From the NCBI GenBank assembly GCA_035307765.1, contig DATGHU010000032.1, forward strand, positions 1-64,000: 64,000 nt of DNA. The letters run 5' to 3'. Shown here in pieces: positions 25,274-35,642 of this stretch. A model generated the notes under the pieces. It made no database searches. It was not told the origin of the DNA and saw nothing but the letters and a program-made list of their open reading frames with translations. The DNA comes from a bacterium (GTDB lineage: Bacteria; Sysuimicrobiota; Sysuimicrobiia; Sysuimicrobiales; Segetimicrobiaceae). Position numbers and translations under genes: made by a program. Every line of letters begins with the position of its first letter. Position 1 is the first letter of the stretch.

Positions 25274-26146
25274 TCAGGCCTTCGGGGACCAGGGGAGCAG
25301 CCGGCGGTGCATCCATTTGAAGGTCAGGTCGAACAACAACCCCAGCCCCCCGATGACGGCCAGGCCGACGAAGATCCGATCGGTGAACAACCCGCGCATC
25401 GAGTTGAGGATGAGGTAACCGAGCCCCTTGTCCGCGGACACGATCTCGGCCACAATCAGGTACGTCCACGCCCATCCCATGGTGATGCGAAGGGTATCCA
25501 TCACCCCCGGCAGGGTCGCCGGCAGGAGGACGCGCGCGACGACCTGCGCCCGTGACGCTCCCAGGGTGTACGAGACGTCCAGCTGCTCGTGCGGAACGTG
25601 CGCGGCGACGTCGGCGACGAGCAGGACGAGCTGGAAGAAGGTGCCGATGAAAATCACCGCCACCTTCTCCGCGGTGCCGATCCCGATGTAGAGGATCAGC
25701 AGCGGGATCATCGCGCTGACGGGCAGGTACCGGACGAAGTCCACCACCGGCTCAACCAGCGCCTCGATCACCTTGAAGGACCCCATCAGGATGCCGATCG
25801 GCAGCCCGGCGACCACCGCGAGCGCCCACCCCGTGACGATCACGGACACACTGGCCCGCATGTCGTCCAGCAGGGTGCCGTCACGTGCCAGATCGATGCC
25901 CGCGGAGATGATCGCGGTCGGGCTCGGGAGGAACAGCGGCTCAACCAGCCTGCCGTAGGAAAACACGCACCACAGGGCCACCAGCCCCACCGCGCTGCCG
26001 GCAACGGTCCCCAGGTAGATGCGGCGGGGGACGGGTTCCTGCGGCCTGAAGTAGGTGGAGAAAAAGCGCGGGGCGGGCCGGCGCCGCGGCTCGCCCCGGG
26101 ATTGTGCCAGGCTCACGTCAAGGCGTGTGGGCCGGTGGCGGGGCAC
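25274..26146 (-). CDS. ABC transporter permease, NitT/TauT (SsuC-like) family
   Basis: A 290-residue membrane protein with a basic, Pro-rich cytoplasmic N-terminus of about 40 residues and six helices. The coupling loop reads YTLGASRAQVVARVLLPATLPGVMDTLR, matching the SsuC/TauC EAA motif. PVSAMIPLLILYIGIG is also typical. It lies between the binding-protein gene (16 nt) and the ATPase gene (9 nt) on the same strand. The long N-terminal extension is slightly unusual; internal starts are possible. Confidence 0.92.
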   Translation of the reverse strand: MPRHRPTRLDVSLAQSRGEPRRRPAPRFFSTYFRPQEPVPRRIYLGTVAGSAVGLVALWCVFSYGRLVEPLFLPSPTAIISAGIDLARDGTLLDDMRASVSVIVTGWALAVVAGLPIGILMGSFKVIEALVEPVVDFVRYLPVSAMIPLLILYIGIGTAEKVAVIFIGTFFQLVLLVADVAAHVPHEQLDVSYTLGASRAQVVARVLLPATLPGVMDTLRITMGWAWTYLIVAEIVSADKGLGYLILNSMRGLFTDRIFVGLAVIGGLGLLFDLTFKWMHRRLLPWSPKA

Positions 26147-26162
26147 CGGCCCAGCACCCTCC

Positions 26163-27152
26163 TTACCGAATGAAGTCCGGGTCCACCAGATCGGCGGCGG
26201 ATTCGTTCACCCGGATCATCCCGAACGACTTCCAGATGTCGATCGCGTTCTGCGCGGTCACGTAGACCGTCCCACCCGGCTTGAAGTACTGGTCGTTGAC
26301 GGCCTTATCGTAAAACCGCACCCCGGCGAGGGTCTCCCGGAAGGTCTTCACGTCCTTCAGCCAGCCCCCGACCGCTTTGGCCATCAGGGCGTCGGACTCG
26401 TCGGGGTTCTGCTTCCAGTAGTCGACCGCCCGGAACCAGCCGGCGACCGCGGCCTTGACCGCGTCGGGATGGTTCTTGATGACGTCGGAGCGGAACAGCA
26501 AGATGTCGACGATCAGGCCCGGCGTCTTGCTGCTGTCCACCAACACGTGACCGCCCGGGGTCCGCTTCGCCCGGGTGAGCCACGGCTCCCACGTCACGGC
26601 CGCGTCGACCTTGTGGGCCACGAACGCCGCGCCGGCATCGTCCTGCTGCATCTGAATGCTCTGGATGTCCTTCTCCGTCATCCCGTTCTGCCGGAGCAGG
26701 ACGCTCAGGAAGAAATGCGAGACCGATCCCTTGTTGTAGGCGACCCGCTTGCCGCGGAGCTCTTTGATCGTTTTGATCGAGTCGACGGCCACGATCCCGT
26801 CACCACCCCGGCTGTCGTCCAAGGCCAGCACCGAGCGGAACGGGTGCTCGGGGGTCCAGTACAGGCTCGCCGTGTCCAGCGTCGTGGCGATCCCGTCCAA
26901 TCTTCCCGAAATGAGGGCGAAGAACCGCGCCTTGGGGTCTTCGAAGGTCTTGAGGTCGACGTTCACCCCCGCTTCGTCGAAGAAGCGCTTGTCCCGGGCG
27001 AGGAACAGCGGACCGTACCCCACCCAGGTCGACTGCCCGATCACCAGCGTCTCGGCCGCCGCACCGGCCGGGACCGGCCGCCACCCGAGCGGGGCCGCCG
27101 CGACCAGCAGCAGGATCAGGGCAACCGTCGTCCACCTGCAAGGACGACTCAT
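26163..27152 (-). CDS. ABC transporter substrate-binding protein, NMT1/SsuA-like
   Basis: The 329-residue exported protein has a signal peptide (MSRPCRWTTVALILLLVAAA, cleavage near GAAAE). The fold is NMT1/SsuA-type: STWVGYGPLFLARDKRFFDEAGV, RLDGIATTLDT, ELRGKRVAYNKGSVSHFFL and AAVTWEPWL. ATG 27152 follows GGGAGGTG by 8 nt. Such proteins bind nitrate, sulfonates, taurine, thiamine precursors or, in some clusters with ureohydrolases, guanidine. The operon order binding protein, permease, ATPase, ureohydrolase favours a nitrogen-rich guanidino ligand, but this is inference. Confidence 0.9.
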   Translation of the reverse strand: MSRPCRWTTVALILLLVAAAPLGWRPVPAGAAAETLVIGQSTWVGYGPLFLARDKRFFDEAGVNVDLKTFEDPKARFFALISGRLDGIATTLDTASLYWTPEHPFRSVLALDDSRGGDGIVAVDSIKTIKELRGKRVAYNKGSVSHFFLSVLLRQNGMTEKDIQSIQMQQDDAGAAFVAHKVDAAVTWEPWLTRAKRTPGGHVLVDSSKTPGLIVDILLFRSDVIKNHPDAVKAAVAGWFRAVDYWKQNPDESDALMAKAVGGWLKDVKTFRETLAGVRFYDKAVNDQYFKPGGTVYVTAQNAIDIWKSFGMIRVNESAADLVDPDFIR

Positions 27153-27195
27153 GAGCGTACACCTCCCTTCCATATAGGCTTCCAGATATTCCGCC

Positions 27196-27220
27196 GGGGG
27201 ATGGGAAAACCCTCTCCCCC
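27196..27220 (-). terminator. Nested G/C hairpin between pgl and the ABC operon
   Basis: GGGGG-AGA-GGG-TTTT-CCC-AT-CCCCC on the minus strand forms a two-part hairpin in the 82-bp gap. No U-tract follows, so it may only partly separate the pentose phosphate operon from the transporter operon. Confidence 0.4.
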
Positions 27221-27234
27221 CCGGACACCCCGGC

Positions 27235-28002
27235 CTACCGGCGCGCCAGCAGCGACGCGGCGTCGGCGTCGACGATCCAGGCCAGCGCGCCGTCAACCGG
27301 CCGGATCGCCTGCGCCGGCACGGCATCGGGGTCGCGGGGCCCATCGAGCACGGCGCGCAGGGCCCGCGCCTTCTGCGGGCCGGCGACGAGAAAGAGCACC
27401 TCGCGCGCGGCGTTGAAGATCGGGGGAGTGAGCGTCATGCGCGACATCCCGAGGTCGGGGACGTGGTAGGCCACCACCGGCCGCTCCCTCTCCCGGAGCG
27501 CCTGGGCGTGGGGGAACAGCGAGGCGGTGTGGGCATCGTCGCCGAGCCCAAGCAGCACGAGGTCGAGGCGGGGCCACCCGTCGGCGGTCGATGGGAGGTG
27601 CTCGCGCAGCAGCGCCGCGTATGCCGTCGCGGCCTGGGCATCGGCCCGCTCGGCCGGCATCCGGTGGATTTGCGCGTCGGGGACCGGCACCGAGGCGAGC
27701 AGCGTTTCGCGCGCCATGCGGTAGTTGCTGCGGGGATCGTCGGGGGGGACCCCACGCTCATCGCCCCAGAACAGCCGGAGCCGCCCCCACGGGATCCGCT
27801 CGCGGAAGGGGGGCGCCCCCAGGCGGGCGTAGAGGGCCCGCGGGGTCTCGCCCCCCGACAATGCCAGGGCGCACTCTCCGCGGTCGGCGGTCGCGCGTGC
27901 GCAGCGAGAGGCGACACGCTCTGCGGCCGCCGCCGCCGCGGCGGCGAGATCGGGAAAAACGAGGACGTCGGGGTGGAACGAAGCCGCGGGTGGATCGGTC
28001 AC
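27235..28002 (-). CDS. pgl: 6-phosphogluconolactonase
   Basis: A 255-residue DevB/SOL-type lactonase: ALALSGGETPRALYARL, RLFWGDERGVPPDD with NYRMA, and LGLGDDAHTASLFP are the family blocks. It hydrolyses 6-phosphogluconolactone made by Zwf. The GTG start at 28002 overlaps the zwf stop by 4 nt (GTGA), so the two consecutive steps are translationally coupled. It is the last gene of the pentose phosphate operon. Confidence 0.93.
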   Translation of the reverse strand: MTDPPAASFHPDVLVFPDLAAAAAAAAERVASRCARATADRGECALALSGGETPRALYARLGAPPFRERIPWGRLRLFWGDERGVPPDDPRSNYRMARETLLASVPVPDAQIHRMPAERADAQAATAYAALLREHLPSTADGWPRLDLVLLGLGDDAHTASLFPHAQALRERERPVVAYHVPDLGMSRMTLTPPIFNAAREVLFLVAGPQKARALRAVLDGPRDPDAVPAQAIRPVDGALAWIVDADAASLLARR

Positions 28003-29552
28003 AACGGCCGCCAGCGGCGCCCCCGCCTGCCGATCAGGGCGCGGGCGGCATCGGGCCCCTCCGACCCCGCCACGTAGTGCTGCAGGGGGGCGGGCGGGAC
28101 GCCCTCCTCCCACCAGTGCAGGATCGGCTCCATCAGGTCCCAGGCCTCCTCCACCTCGTCCCGACGGGTGAACAGGGTGGAATCGCCGAGCAGACAGTCG
28201 ACGAGGAGCCGTTCGTAGGCGGACATCTCCTCCCCGCGGAACGTGGTCCCGAACCGGAAGCCCATGTTGACGGGGCGCAGCGTCATCGTCATCCCGGGGA
28301 CCTTGGCCACGAACCGCAGGGAGATGACCTCGTCGGGCTGGATGTTCAGCACCAGCAGGTTCGGTTCGTTTGCCGCGCCGTCGCCGAACAGCACCAGCGG
28401 CGCCCGCTTGAATTGCACCGCGACCTCGGTCACCCGCTTCGGCAATCGCTTCCCGGAGCGCAGGAAAAATGGCACCCCCGCCCACCGCCAGTTGTCAATG
28501 AAGAGCCGCATGGCGACAAACGTCGGGGTGCGGGAGCCCGGCGCGACCCGCGGCTCCTCGCGGTAGCCCGAGACGTGCGCCCCGTCGATGCTTCCGGGAC
28601 CGTACTGACCGAATACAACGTTCTGCGACACCTCGTCGAGGGCGATGCGGCGGGCAGCCCGCAGGACCTTCACCTTCTCCGACCGCACGGCCTCCGGGTC
28701 GACCGCGACCGGCGGTTCCATCGCCATCAGGGTCAGGAGCTGCATCATGTGGCTTTGGATGATATCCCGAATCACCCCCGCGGTCTCGTAGTATCCCGCG
28801 CGGCCTTCGATCCCGACGGTCTCCGCCACCGTGATCTGCACGTGATCGACATAATGCTGGTTCCAGATCGGCTCGAAGATGCCGTTGGCGAACCGGAACA
28901 CCAGGATGTTTTGAACCGTTTCCTTGCCGAGGTAGTGATCGATCCGGAAGATCTGAGACTCGCGGAAGACCTCGAGCAGCATCCGATTCAATTCCCGAGC
29001 GCTGGCCACATCCCGTCCGAACGGCTTCTCGACGATCACCCGGGTCCAGGGATGGCTATCGGTCACACCGGGGGCGGGCCGGGCGACCAATCGGTGTTCC
29101 CCGAGCCGCCGCACGATCTCCGAATACATCTCGGGGGCGGTCGCAAGGTAGTATAGACGGTTGCCCGCGGTCCCCCGCTCCCGGTCCAATCGTTCCAGGG
29201 TCTTCCGCAGGCGAGCGTACCCCTCGGCGGCCTGTAAGTCCGCCTGGATATAGTGGAGGCGCCGGGCGAACCGGTCCCACTCCGCGGTCTCCCCCGCGGG
29301 CGGCGACACCCCGAGCACGGCCTTCGCCATCTCCGCCCGGAAGACCTCATCGGTCTTTGGGCGCCGGGCAAACCCGACGATGACACTCTCGTCCGGCAAC
29401 ATCCCGAGCCGCGCCAGCGTGTACAGCGCCGGCACGAGCTTCTTGTGCGCCAGGTCCCCGGTCACCCCGAAGATCACGATGACGCAGGGATCGGGCGCCC
29501 GGCGCGCTCGGCGGATCTCGCCGAGCGGGGATGGGACCGAGACGGCGTCCAT
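27999..29552 (-). CDS. zwf: Glucose-6-phosphate dehydrogenase
   Basis: The 517-residue enzyme shows the cofactor motif FGVTGDLAHKK near residue 28, the substrate motif RIDHYLGKETVQN with catalytic His, and EKPFGRD. It oxidises glucose 6-phosphate to the lactone, usually with NADP. It sits between gnd (9 nt gap) and pgl (4-nt overlap) in the operon. The C-terminus ends with a basic stretch GRRGRRWRPL. Confidence 0.96.
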   Translation of the reverse strand: MDAVSVPSPLGEIRRARRAPDPCVIVIFGVTGDLAHKKLVPALYTLARLGMLPDESVIVGFARRPKTDEVFRAEMAKAVLGVSPPAGETAEWDRFARRLHYIQADLQAAEGYARLRKTLERLDRERGTAGNRLYYLATAPEMYSEIVRRLGEHRLVARPAPGVTDSHPWTRVIVEKPFGRDVASARELNRMLLEVFRESQIFRIDHYLGKETVQNILVFRFANGIFEPIWNQHYVDHVQITVAETVGIEGRAGYYETAGVIRDIIQSHMMQLLTLMAMEPPVAVDPEAVRSEKVKVLRAARRIALDEVSQNVVFGQYGPGSIDGAHVSGYREEPRVAPGSRTPTFVAMRLFIDNWRWAGVPFFLRSGKRLPKRVTEVAVQFKRAPLVLFGDGAANEPNLLVLNIQPDEVISLRFVAKVPGMTMTLRPVNMGFRFGTTFRGEEMSAYERLLVDCLLGDSTLFTRRDEVEEAWDLMEPILHWWEEGVPPAPLQHYVAGSEGPDAARALIGRRGRRWRPL

Positions 29553-29561
29553 CTCCCGCCG

Positions 29562-30458
<897 letters not shown>

Positions 30459-30483
30459 ACATCCCCTCCCCACTCGATGGCAG

Positions 30484-31626
30484 TCACGATGAAGATCGCA
30501 GCCGCTGTTCAATCGCCGCAAGCAGCTGCCGGTACGAGTCGGCAAACGACGCGATTCCCGCCTCCAGCACCCGCTGCGTCACCTCGTCGATGCTGATCCC
30601 GACCTTCTGCAGTTGCGCGAACACCGCGGTCGCCTCCGCCAACCCCTCGGTCACGGCGTCGGGATTCACCCGCCCATGATCGCGAAACGCCGAGATCGTC
30701 TGGGGCGGCAGCGTGTCCACCGTGTCGGGGCCGACGAGCGCCTCGACGTAGAGGAGATCGGGGTAGGCCGGGTTCTTCGTGCTGGTGCTCCCCCAGAGGG
30801 GCCGCTGGACGCGGGCCCCCCGGGCCGCGAGGTGCTTGTACCGATCGCCGGTAAACGCTTCGCGGAACACCCGGTAGGCCAGCTTGGCGTTCGCGATCGC
30901 CACCTTGCCCTGGAGGCCGGCGAGAAGCGCCCGCTCCGCGCCCCCGGCGGAGGCGAGTCGCGCCGCCAGGCGCGTGTCGGTCTCGGTATCGATCCGGCTC
31001 ACAAAGAAGCTCGCCACCGACGCCACCCGGTCGATCGGCTGCCCGGCGGCCACACGACGCTCCAGGCCGTGGAGGTAGGCCTCGGCGACCCGCGCGTAGG
31101 CCGGCACGGAGAACAGTAGGGTGATGTTGATGTTGTGCCCTTCGGCGATCATCTCTTCAATCGCCGGCTCTCCCTCGGGAGTCCCGGGGATCTTCACCAT
31201 CAGATTCGGCCGCCCGATGCGCTGGATCCACTGCCGGACTTCCTGTATCGTCCCGGCCGTATCGCGGGCAAGCAACGGGGACACCTCGACGGACACGAAT
31301 CCATCCGCCCCGCCGGTTTGATCGAAGGTCGGCCGGAGGATGTCGCACGCGGCGGTGATATCTTCGGCGACGAGCGTCTCGTACGCCGCGACCACACTCG
31401 CCCTCCCGGCCCGCAGGCGCGCCAATGCATCGGCGTAGTCGTCGCTCGCGGAGATCGCCTTCTCGAAAATCGTCGGGTTGCTCGTCACCCCCGACACGCC
31501 GTCCTCCTCCACCAGGCGCGCGAGTTCGCCCGAACGCAGCAGGTGGCGGTGGATGTAGTCAAGCCACACGCTTTGCCCCGCCTGACGGAGGAGGCGCAGC
31601 GGGTTCCGAACCGTGATCTCCTTCAT
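30484..31626 (-). CDS. tal: Transaldolase
   Basis: The 380-residue protein is a long (actinobacterial/plant type) transaldolase. [39 protein letters not shown] with the Schiff-base Lys, NINITLLFS and [14 protein letters not shown] are family motifs. It exchanges dihydroxyacetone units between sedoheptulose 7-phosphate and glyceraldehyde 3-phosphate. Its ATG overlaps the tkt stop by 4 nt (ATGA), so both transfer enzymes of the non-oxidative branch are coupled. Confidence 0.95.
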   Translation of the reverse strand: MKEITVRNPLRLLRQAGQSVWLDYIHRHLLRSGELARLVEEDGVSGVTSNPTIFEKAISASDDYADALARLRAGRASVVAAYETLVAEDITAACDILRPTFDQTGGADGFVSVEVSPLLARDTAGTIQEVRQWIQRIGRPNLMVKIPGTPEGEPAIEEMIAEGHNINITLLFSVPAYARVAEAYLHGLERRVAAGQPIDRVASVASFFVSRIDTETDTRLAARLASAGGAERALLAGLQGKVAIANAKLAYRVFREAFTGDRYKHLAARGARVQRPLWGSTSTKNPAYPDLLYVEALVGPDTVDTLPPQTISAFRDHGRVNPDAVTEGLAEATAVFAQLQKVGISIDEVTQRVLEAGIASFADSYRQLLAAIEQRLRSSS

Positions 31627-33707
31627 TGCGCTCGCCGTCCTTTCTCCAGCACCGCCTCCGCCGTCTCAACGATGTGCTCCGGCGTGAAGCCGAACTCGCG
31701 CATCACCACGGGCCCCGGCGCGGAGGCGCCGAACCGATTCACACCGATGATCGTCCCCTCCAGACCCACGTATCGCTCCCACCCCAGCGGGCACGCCGCC
31801 TCGACGCTTACCCGCCCCCGGACGTTCGGCGGGAGCACCGAGTCGCGGTAGACCTGCGGCTGGGCCTCGAACAGCTCCCAAGAGGGCATCGACACCACCC
31901 GGCTGCGAATCCCATCCCTGACGAGCCGGTGGTGTGCTTCCAGCGTGATCGACACCTCCGAGCCCGTGGCAATGAGGAGCACCTCGGGCATGGGGTCGCC
32001 CGCGTCCGCGAGCACGTACCCCCCGCGCGCCACGCCGGATGCCGGGGACAACATCGCCCGGTCGAGCACGGGCAACTTCTGCCTGGTGAGCACGAGCCCA
32101 ACGGGACCTCCGCGGTGCTGCATGGCGATCCGCCAGGCCTCCACGGTCTCGGTGGCGTCCGCCGGGCGCAGAATCACCATATTCGGGATGGCGCGCAGGG
32201 CGGCCAGATGCTCCACGGGTTGGTGGGTTGGCCCGTCTTCCCCCAACCCGATGCTGTCGTGGGTCCAGATGTAGATCACCTTCGCCTTGCTCAACGCGGC
32301 GAGACGGATGCTCGGCCGCATGTAATCCGAGAACGTGAGGAACGTCGCGCCGAAAGGCAGCACCCCGCCGTGGAGGGCCATCCCGGTCAGGCATGCGGTC
32401 ATCGCGTGCTCGCGGATACCGAAGTGCAGGTTCCGCCCGGCGTATCCCCAGGCGCCTCCGGCGGCCCCCTGCGTCGGCAGCCCCTCGCCAGCCCGGGGGT
32501 GGAGCGGGCCTTCGAAATCTCCCAACCCTTTCATCATGGTGTACGTCGACGGGTCGAGGTCGGCCGATCCACCGATCAGGGTCGGCACCGCCTCGGCCAG
32601 AACATTGAGGACCTTGCCCGTCGCCTCCCGCGTCGCCATCTCCCCATCTTTGGGCGTGAAAATGGGAAGCCGCGCCTCCCACTCCGCCGGCAGCCTGCCG
32701 GCAAGCGCGTCGACGAACCCGTCGACGAGATCCGGGAAGGCAGCGCGGTAGGCATCGAGCCGCCTCGTCCAGGCCGCCTCCAGTTCGGCGCCGCGATCGA
32801 CGCACCTGCGGAACTCGCGCAGCGCCTCCTCCGGCTCGTAGAAGGAGCGATCCTCCGGCCAGCCGAGCGCCCGCTTGGTCAGCCGCACCTCCTCGGCCCC
32901 CAGCGGCTCGCCGTGCGCCTTGAACGTGTCCTGTCTGTGCGGGCTGCCGTAACCGAGGTGCGTCCGCGCGACGATCAGCGAGGGGCGGTCCGCCACCCCG
33001 CGGGCAGCGGTCAGCGCCGCGTCCACTGCGGCGACGTCCTCGCCGTCGATCCGCTGGACGTGCCAGCCGTAGGCCTCGAAGCGGGTCCCGACATCTTCGG
33101 AGAACGTGACGTTTGTCGTCGCGGAGAGAGTGATCAGGTTCGCATCGTAGAGAACGATCAGCCGGCCGAGCCCCAGGTGCCCGGCGAGCGAGGCCGCCTC
33201 GGAGGCGACCCCCTCCATCATGTCTCCATCGCTCGCGATCACGTAGGTGCAGTGGTCCACGACGTCGTGACCGGGTCGGTTGAAGGTCGCGGCCAACCAT
33301 CGCTCCGCGATGGCCAGCCCGACGGCGTTCCCAACCCCCTGGCCGAGCGGCCCCGTCGTGACCTCCACCCCGGGGGTGAGCCCGTGCTCGGGGTGTCCCG
33401 GCGTGCGGCTCTCCCACTGCCGGAACTGTTTGAGGTCGTCGAGGGTGAGATCGTACCCGGTGAGATGCAGCAGGCTGTAGAGCAGCATGCTCCCATGTCC
33501 GGCGGAGAGCACGAATCGGTCACGGTCCGGCCACGCCGGGTTTCTGGGATTGTGGCGGAGGTGGCGCGTCCAGAGGACGTAGGCCATCGCTGCCGCCCCC
33601 AGCGGCATCCCGGGGTGACCGGAGTGCGCTTTCTCCACCGCGTCAATGGATAGGGTGCGGATCGTGTTGATGCAGAGTTCGTCAATCGTCCGCGTCTGGT
33701 TCGCCAT
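31623..33707 (-). CDS. tkt: Transketolase
   Basis: The 694-residue thiamine-diphosphate enzyme is full length. N-terminal blocks are [23 protein letters not shown] and [17 protein letters not shown], the ThDP motif starts [10 protein letters not shown], and the C-terminal half has [20 protein letters not shown] and [12 protein letters not shown] 33707 was chosen because family members begin near it; the upstream in-frame start adds 12 Arg/Ser-rich residues. It precedes tal and follows a FGGY kinase gene. Confidence 0.95.
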   Translation of the reverse strand: MANQTRTIDELCINTIRTLSIDAVEKAHSGHPGMPLGAAAMAYVLWTRHLRHNPRNPAWPDRDRFVLSAGHGSMLLYSLLHLTGYDLTLDDLKQFRQWESRTPGHPEHGLTPGVEVTTGPLGQGVGNAVGLAIAERWLAATFNRPGHDVVDHCTYVIASDGDMMEGVASEAASLAGHLGLGRLIVLYDANLITLSATTNVTFSEDVGTRFEAYGWHVQRIDGEDVAAVDAALTAARGVADRPSLIVARTHLGYGSPHRQDTFKAHGEPLGAEEVRLTKRALGWPEDRSFYEPEEALREFRRCVDRGAELEAAWTRRLDAYRAAFPDLVDGFVDALAGRLPAEWEARLPIFTPKDGEMATREATGKVLNVLAEAVPTLIGGSADLDPSTYTMMKGLGDFEGPLHPRAGEGLPTQGAAGGAWGYAGRNLHFGIREHAMTACLTGMALHGGVLPFGATFLTFSDYMRPSIRLAALSKAKVIYIWTHDSIGLGEDGPTHQPVEHLAALRAIPNMVILRPADATETVEAWRIAMQHRGGPVGLVLTRQKLPVLDRAMLSPASGVARGGYVLADAGDPMPEVLLIATGSEVSITLEAHHRLVRDGIRSRVVSMPSWELFEAQPQVYRDSVLPPNVRGRVSVEAACPLGWERYVGLEGTIIGVNRFGASAPGPVVMREFGFTPEHIVETAEAVLEKGRRAQ

Positions 33708-33743
33708 CGTGATTCCTCCGCGAGAACTCGCGCGCGTCCTCAC

Positions 33744-35309
33744 CTATTCTACCCGATCTGAGGGCGCGGGGAGCGGCTTCCCGCGGCTCGGTGCCTCTTT
33801 TGGATGGAACAGCTCCTGCAGCGGAGCCAGCGCGGCCTCCACCCGCAGGTGCGTCGTCCGCGCGGCGAGGTACCCGGCGTGGCGCCCGGGGTCCGGGTAG
33901 AACGTCTCGCCCAGCGGGGGCGGCACCTCCTCCACGCGAACGGCGCCGAGAAGTTCCAGCGCCATCAACGCCGCCCCCCGACTGCTGCCTTCCGCCTCTC
34001 CGGAGGAGGTCACCTCGTGACCCAACACGTCGGCCATAATCTGCATCCACGCGGGGGACCGCCGAAGGCCGCCGCCGCTCGCGATGATCTCGCGCACCTC
34101 GGGGATCGCCGCCCGCAGCTGGTCCCAAATCAACGCGAATCGCTGCGCGATCCCCTCCAGGCCCGCCCGCAGCAGATCCAACGGCTCCGTGGCGAGGGTC
34201 AGCCCGACGACCGCCCCGCGCGCCCAAAGCGGCCATTCGGGACTGCGCTCTCCCGCGAAGAAGGGCAGCACCACCAATCCACGGGCCTCCGCCCTGCGCG
34301 CCGCGAGACCCCGCTCGATCTCCTCGGGCGTGCCGAGCGCGAACTGCTCCTGCATCCAGTGGTACAGGTTGCCGCCGTTGCTCACCGCACCGCCCGTGAG
34401 GAGGTGGTTCCGCGTGAGACGATAGTGCCACAGGCTGCGCGGCACCTCGTGCGGCTCGGCCGCCCGCAGGACCCGCAGCGCGCCTGAAGTCCCCACCACC
34501 AGCGCGGCGCGCGTGGGGGCAACGCAGCCCGTCCCGACATTACTGAGGGCCCCGTCGCCGGCCGCCGGAAGCCACGGCTGATCCCGCAGCGCCGGCCAAC
34601 GCGCCGCGTACCCGGGCGCCAGCCCGGCGAACGGTTCCTGTAGATCGACGATCGGGGCGAGATGGCCCGGCTCGAGCCCGATCGCGCCAAGCACCTCGGC
34701 GTCCCATACGCACCGCCGTTGATCGAGCAGGCCGGTCCCCGAGGCCATCGAAACGCTGCAGGCCGCACGGCCAAAGCACCGCAGCGTCAGGTACTCGCCG
34801 ATACTCATCCAGGTGCTGGTGGCGCGCCACACCTCCGGATCGCGCCCGCGCAGCCAGAGGAGCCGCGGAGCGGGGTAGCTCGGATGGAAGACGCACCCCG
34901 TCCTGCGGCGCACCGCCGACTCATCGAAGCGCTCCCGTAAGGATCGCGCGGCCGCCGCGCTGCGCTCATCGGCCCAGGAGTAGAGAGGGGTCGACGGGCG
35001 GCCGTCTCGGCCGACCCCCATGAGGGTGTGCCAGAACGTCGAGATCCCGACGGCCCTGATCCCCCCGGCCAAACGTCCCGCGCCGGCCAGCGCCTGGTCG
35101 ATGGCGCCGCACGCGCCATCGACGAAGGCATCGGGATCCCCTTCCACCCCCCCGTCGGAAGTCACCGTCCACCGGCAGGGAGTCCTGCCTTCGGTCCCCT
35201 CAACCTCCCGGCCCCCGGCGTCGTAGACGATGGCCCGAAGAGAAGAGCTGCCGAGATCGAGCGCCAGGACCAAGGGGCCTTCCGCGCCTTCCGGGGGAAC
35301 TGTGGGCAC
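33744..35309 (-). CDS. FGGY-family carbohydrate kinase, probably gluconokinase
   Basis: A 521-residue sugar kinase. The N-terminal ATP-binding block LALDLGSSSLRAIVYDAGG, GISTFWHTLMG, CVFHPSYPAPRLLWL and VGTSGALRV, plus IIASGGGLRRSPAWMQIMADVLG, match the FGGY family; the STFWHTLMG and HPSYPA blocks are those of gluconate kinases. As first gene of the operon it could feed gluconate into 6-phosphogluconate for gnd. Xylulose or another sugar remains possible. ATG/ GTG choice at 35309 is not certain; the frame begins MPTVPPEGAEGPLVLALD. Confidence 0.85.
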   Translation of the reverse strand: MPTVPPEGAEGPLVLALDLGSSSLRAIVYDAGGREVEGTEGRTPCRWTVTSDGGVEGDPDAFVDGACGAIDQALAGAGRLAGGIRAVGISTFWHTLMGVGRDGRPSTPLYSWADERSAAAARSLRERFDESAVRRRTGCVFHPSYPAPRLLWLRGRDPEVWRATSTWMSIGEYLTLRCFGRAACSVSMASGTGLLDQRRCVWDAEVLGAIGLEPGHLAPIVDLQEPFAGLAPGYAARWPALRDQPWLPAAGDGALSNVGTGCVAPTRAALVVGTSGALRVLRAAEPHEVPRSLWHYRLTRNHLLTGGAVSNGGNLYHWMQEQFALGTPEEIERGLAARRAEARGLVVLPFFAGERSPEWPLWARGAVVGLTLATEPLDLLRAGLEGIAQRFALIWDQLRAAIPEVREIIASGGGLRRSPAWMQIMADVLGHEVTSSGEAEGSSRGAALMALELLGAVRVEEVPPPLGETFYPDPGRHAGYLAARTTHLRVEAALAPLQELFHPKEAPSRGKPLPAPSDRVE

Positions 35310-35456
35310 ACGCCGCTCCTTGGATCGACCGTCTCCTGATCTTCCCTATAGAAGTAACGCGCCCGCCGACGGCCGCCTTCCCTGCAGGAGGTCGGCAGGC
35401 AACCTGCCAAGACCACCTTGACGCGACCCGCGCTGACGCGGGGTGGGGAGGAGTCG

Positions 35457-35642
35457 ATGGAGCCCGATCGATCTGTCGTGGGCTGGACCCGGACGCTGCT
35501 CAAGTTGCCGGCGGAAGTTGGCGAGCGTTTCGCGGAGGAATGGAAGATAGTGGCCCGCCGGATCGAGCTTGTTCACGCCGTCCCGGTATCACACGACATC
35601 GAGCCGGCCGGCGCACCGAGACTGGAGCGTCTCGGTGAGTGA
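35457..35642 (+). CDS. GatC/AtzG-like small subunit paired with amidase
   Basis: A 61-residue protein starting at ATG 35457 after GGGGAGGAG. It reads LLKLPAEVGERFAEEWKIVARRIELV then SHDIEPAGAPRLERL, the pattern of GatC-type proteins (two short helices, then a D-x-x-P-x-x-x-P segment). Its last 8 nt overlap the GTG of the amidase gene. In AtzG-AtzE and GatC-GatA pairs, such a small protein stabilises the amidase. This reading is by pattern; the protein is shorter than GatC (about 95). Confidence 0.6.
   Translation: MEPDRSVVGWTRTLLKLPAEVGERFAEEWKIVARRIELVHAVPVSHDIEPAGAPRLERLGE

Noticed and set aside
27153-27240. Guanidine riboswitch upstream of the ABC-ureohydrolase operon
   Set aside because: The gap is only 82 bp, is dominated by a G/C hairpin, and lacks the conserved guanidine-I, -II (ACGR loops) or -III features.
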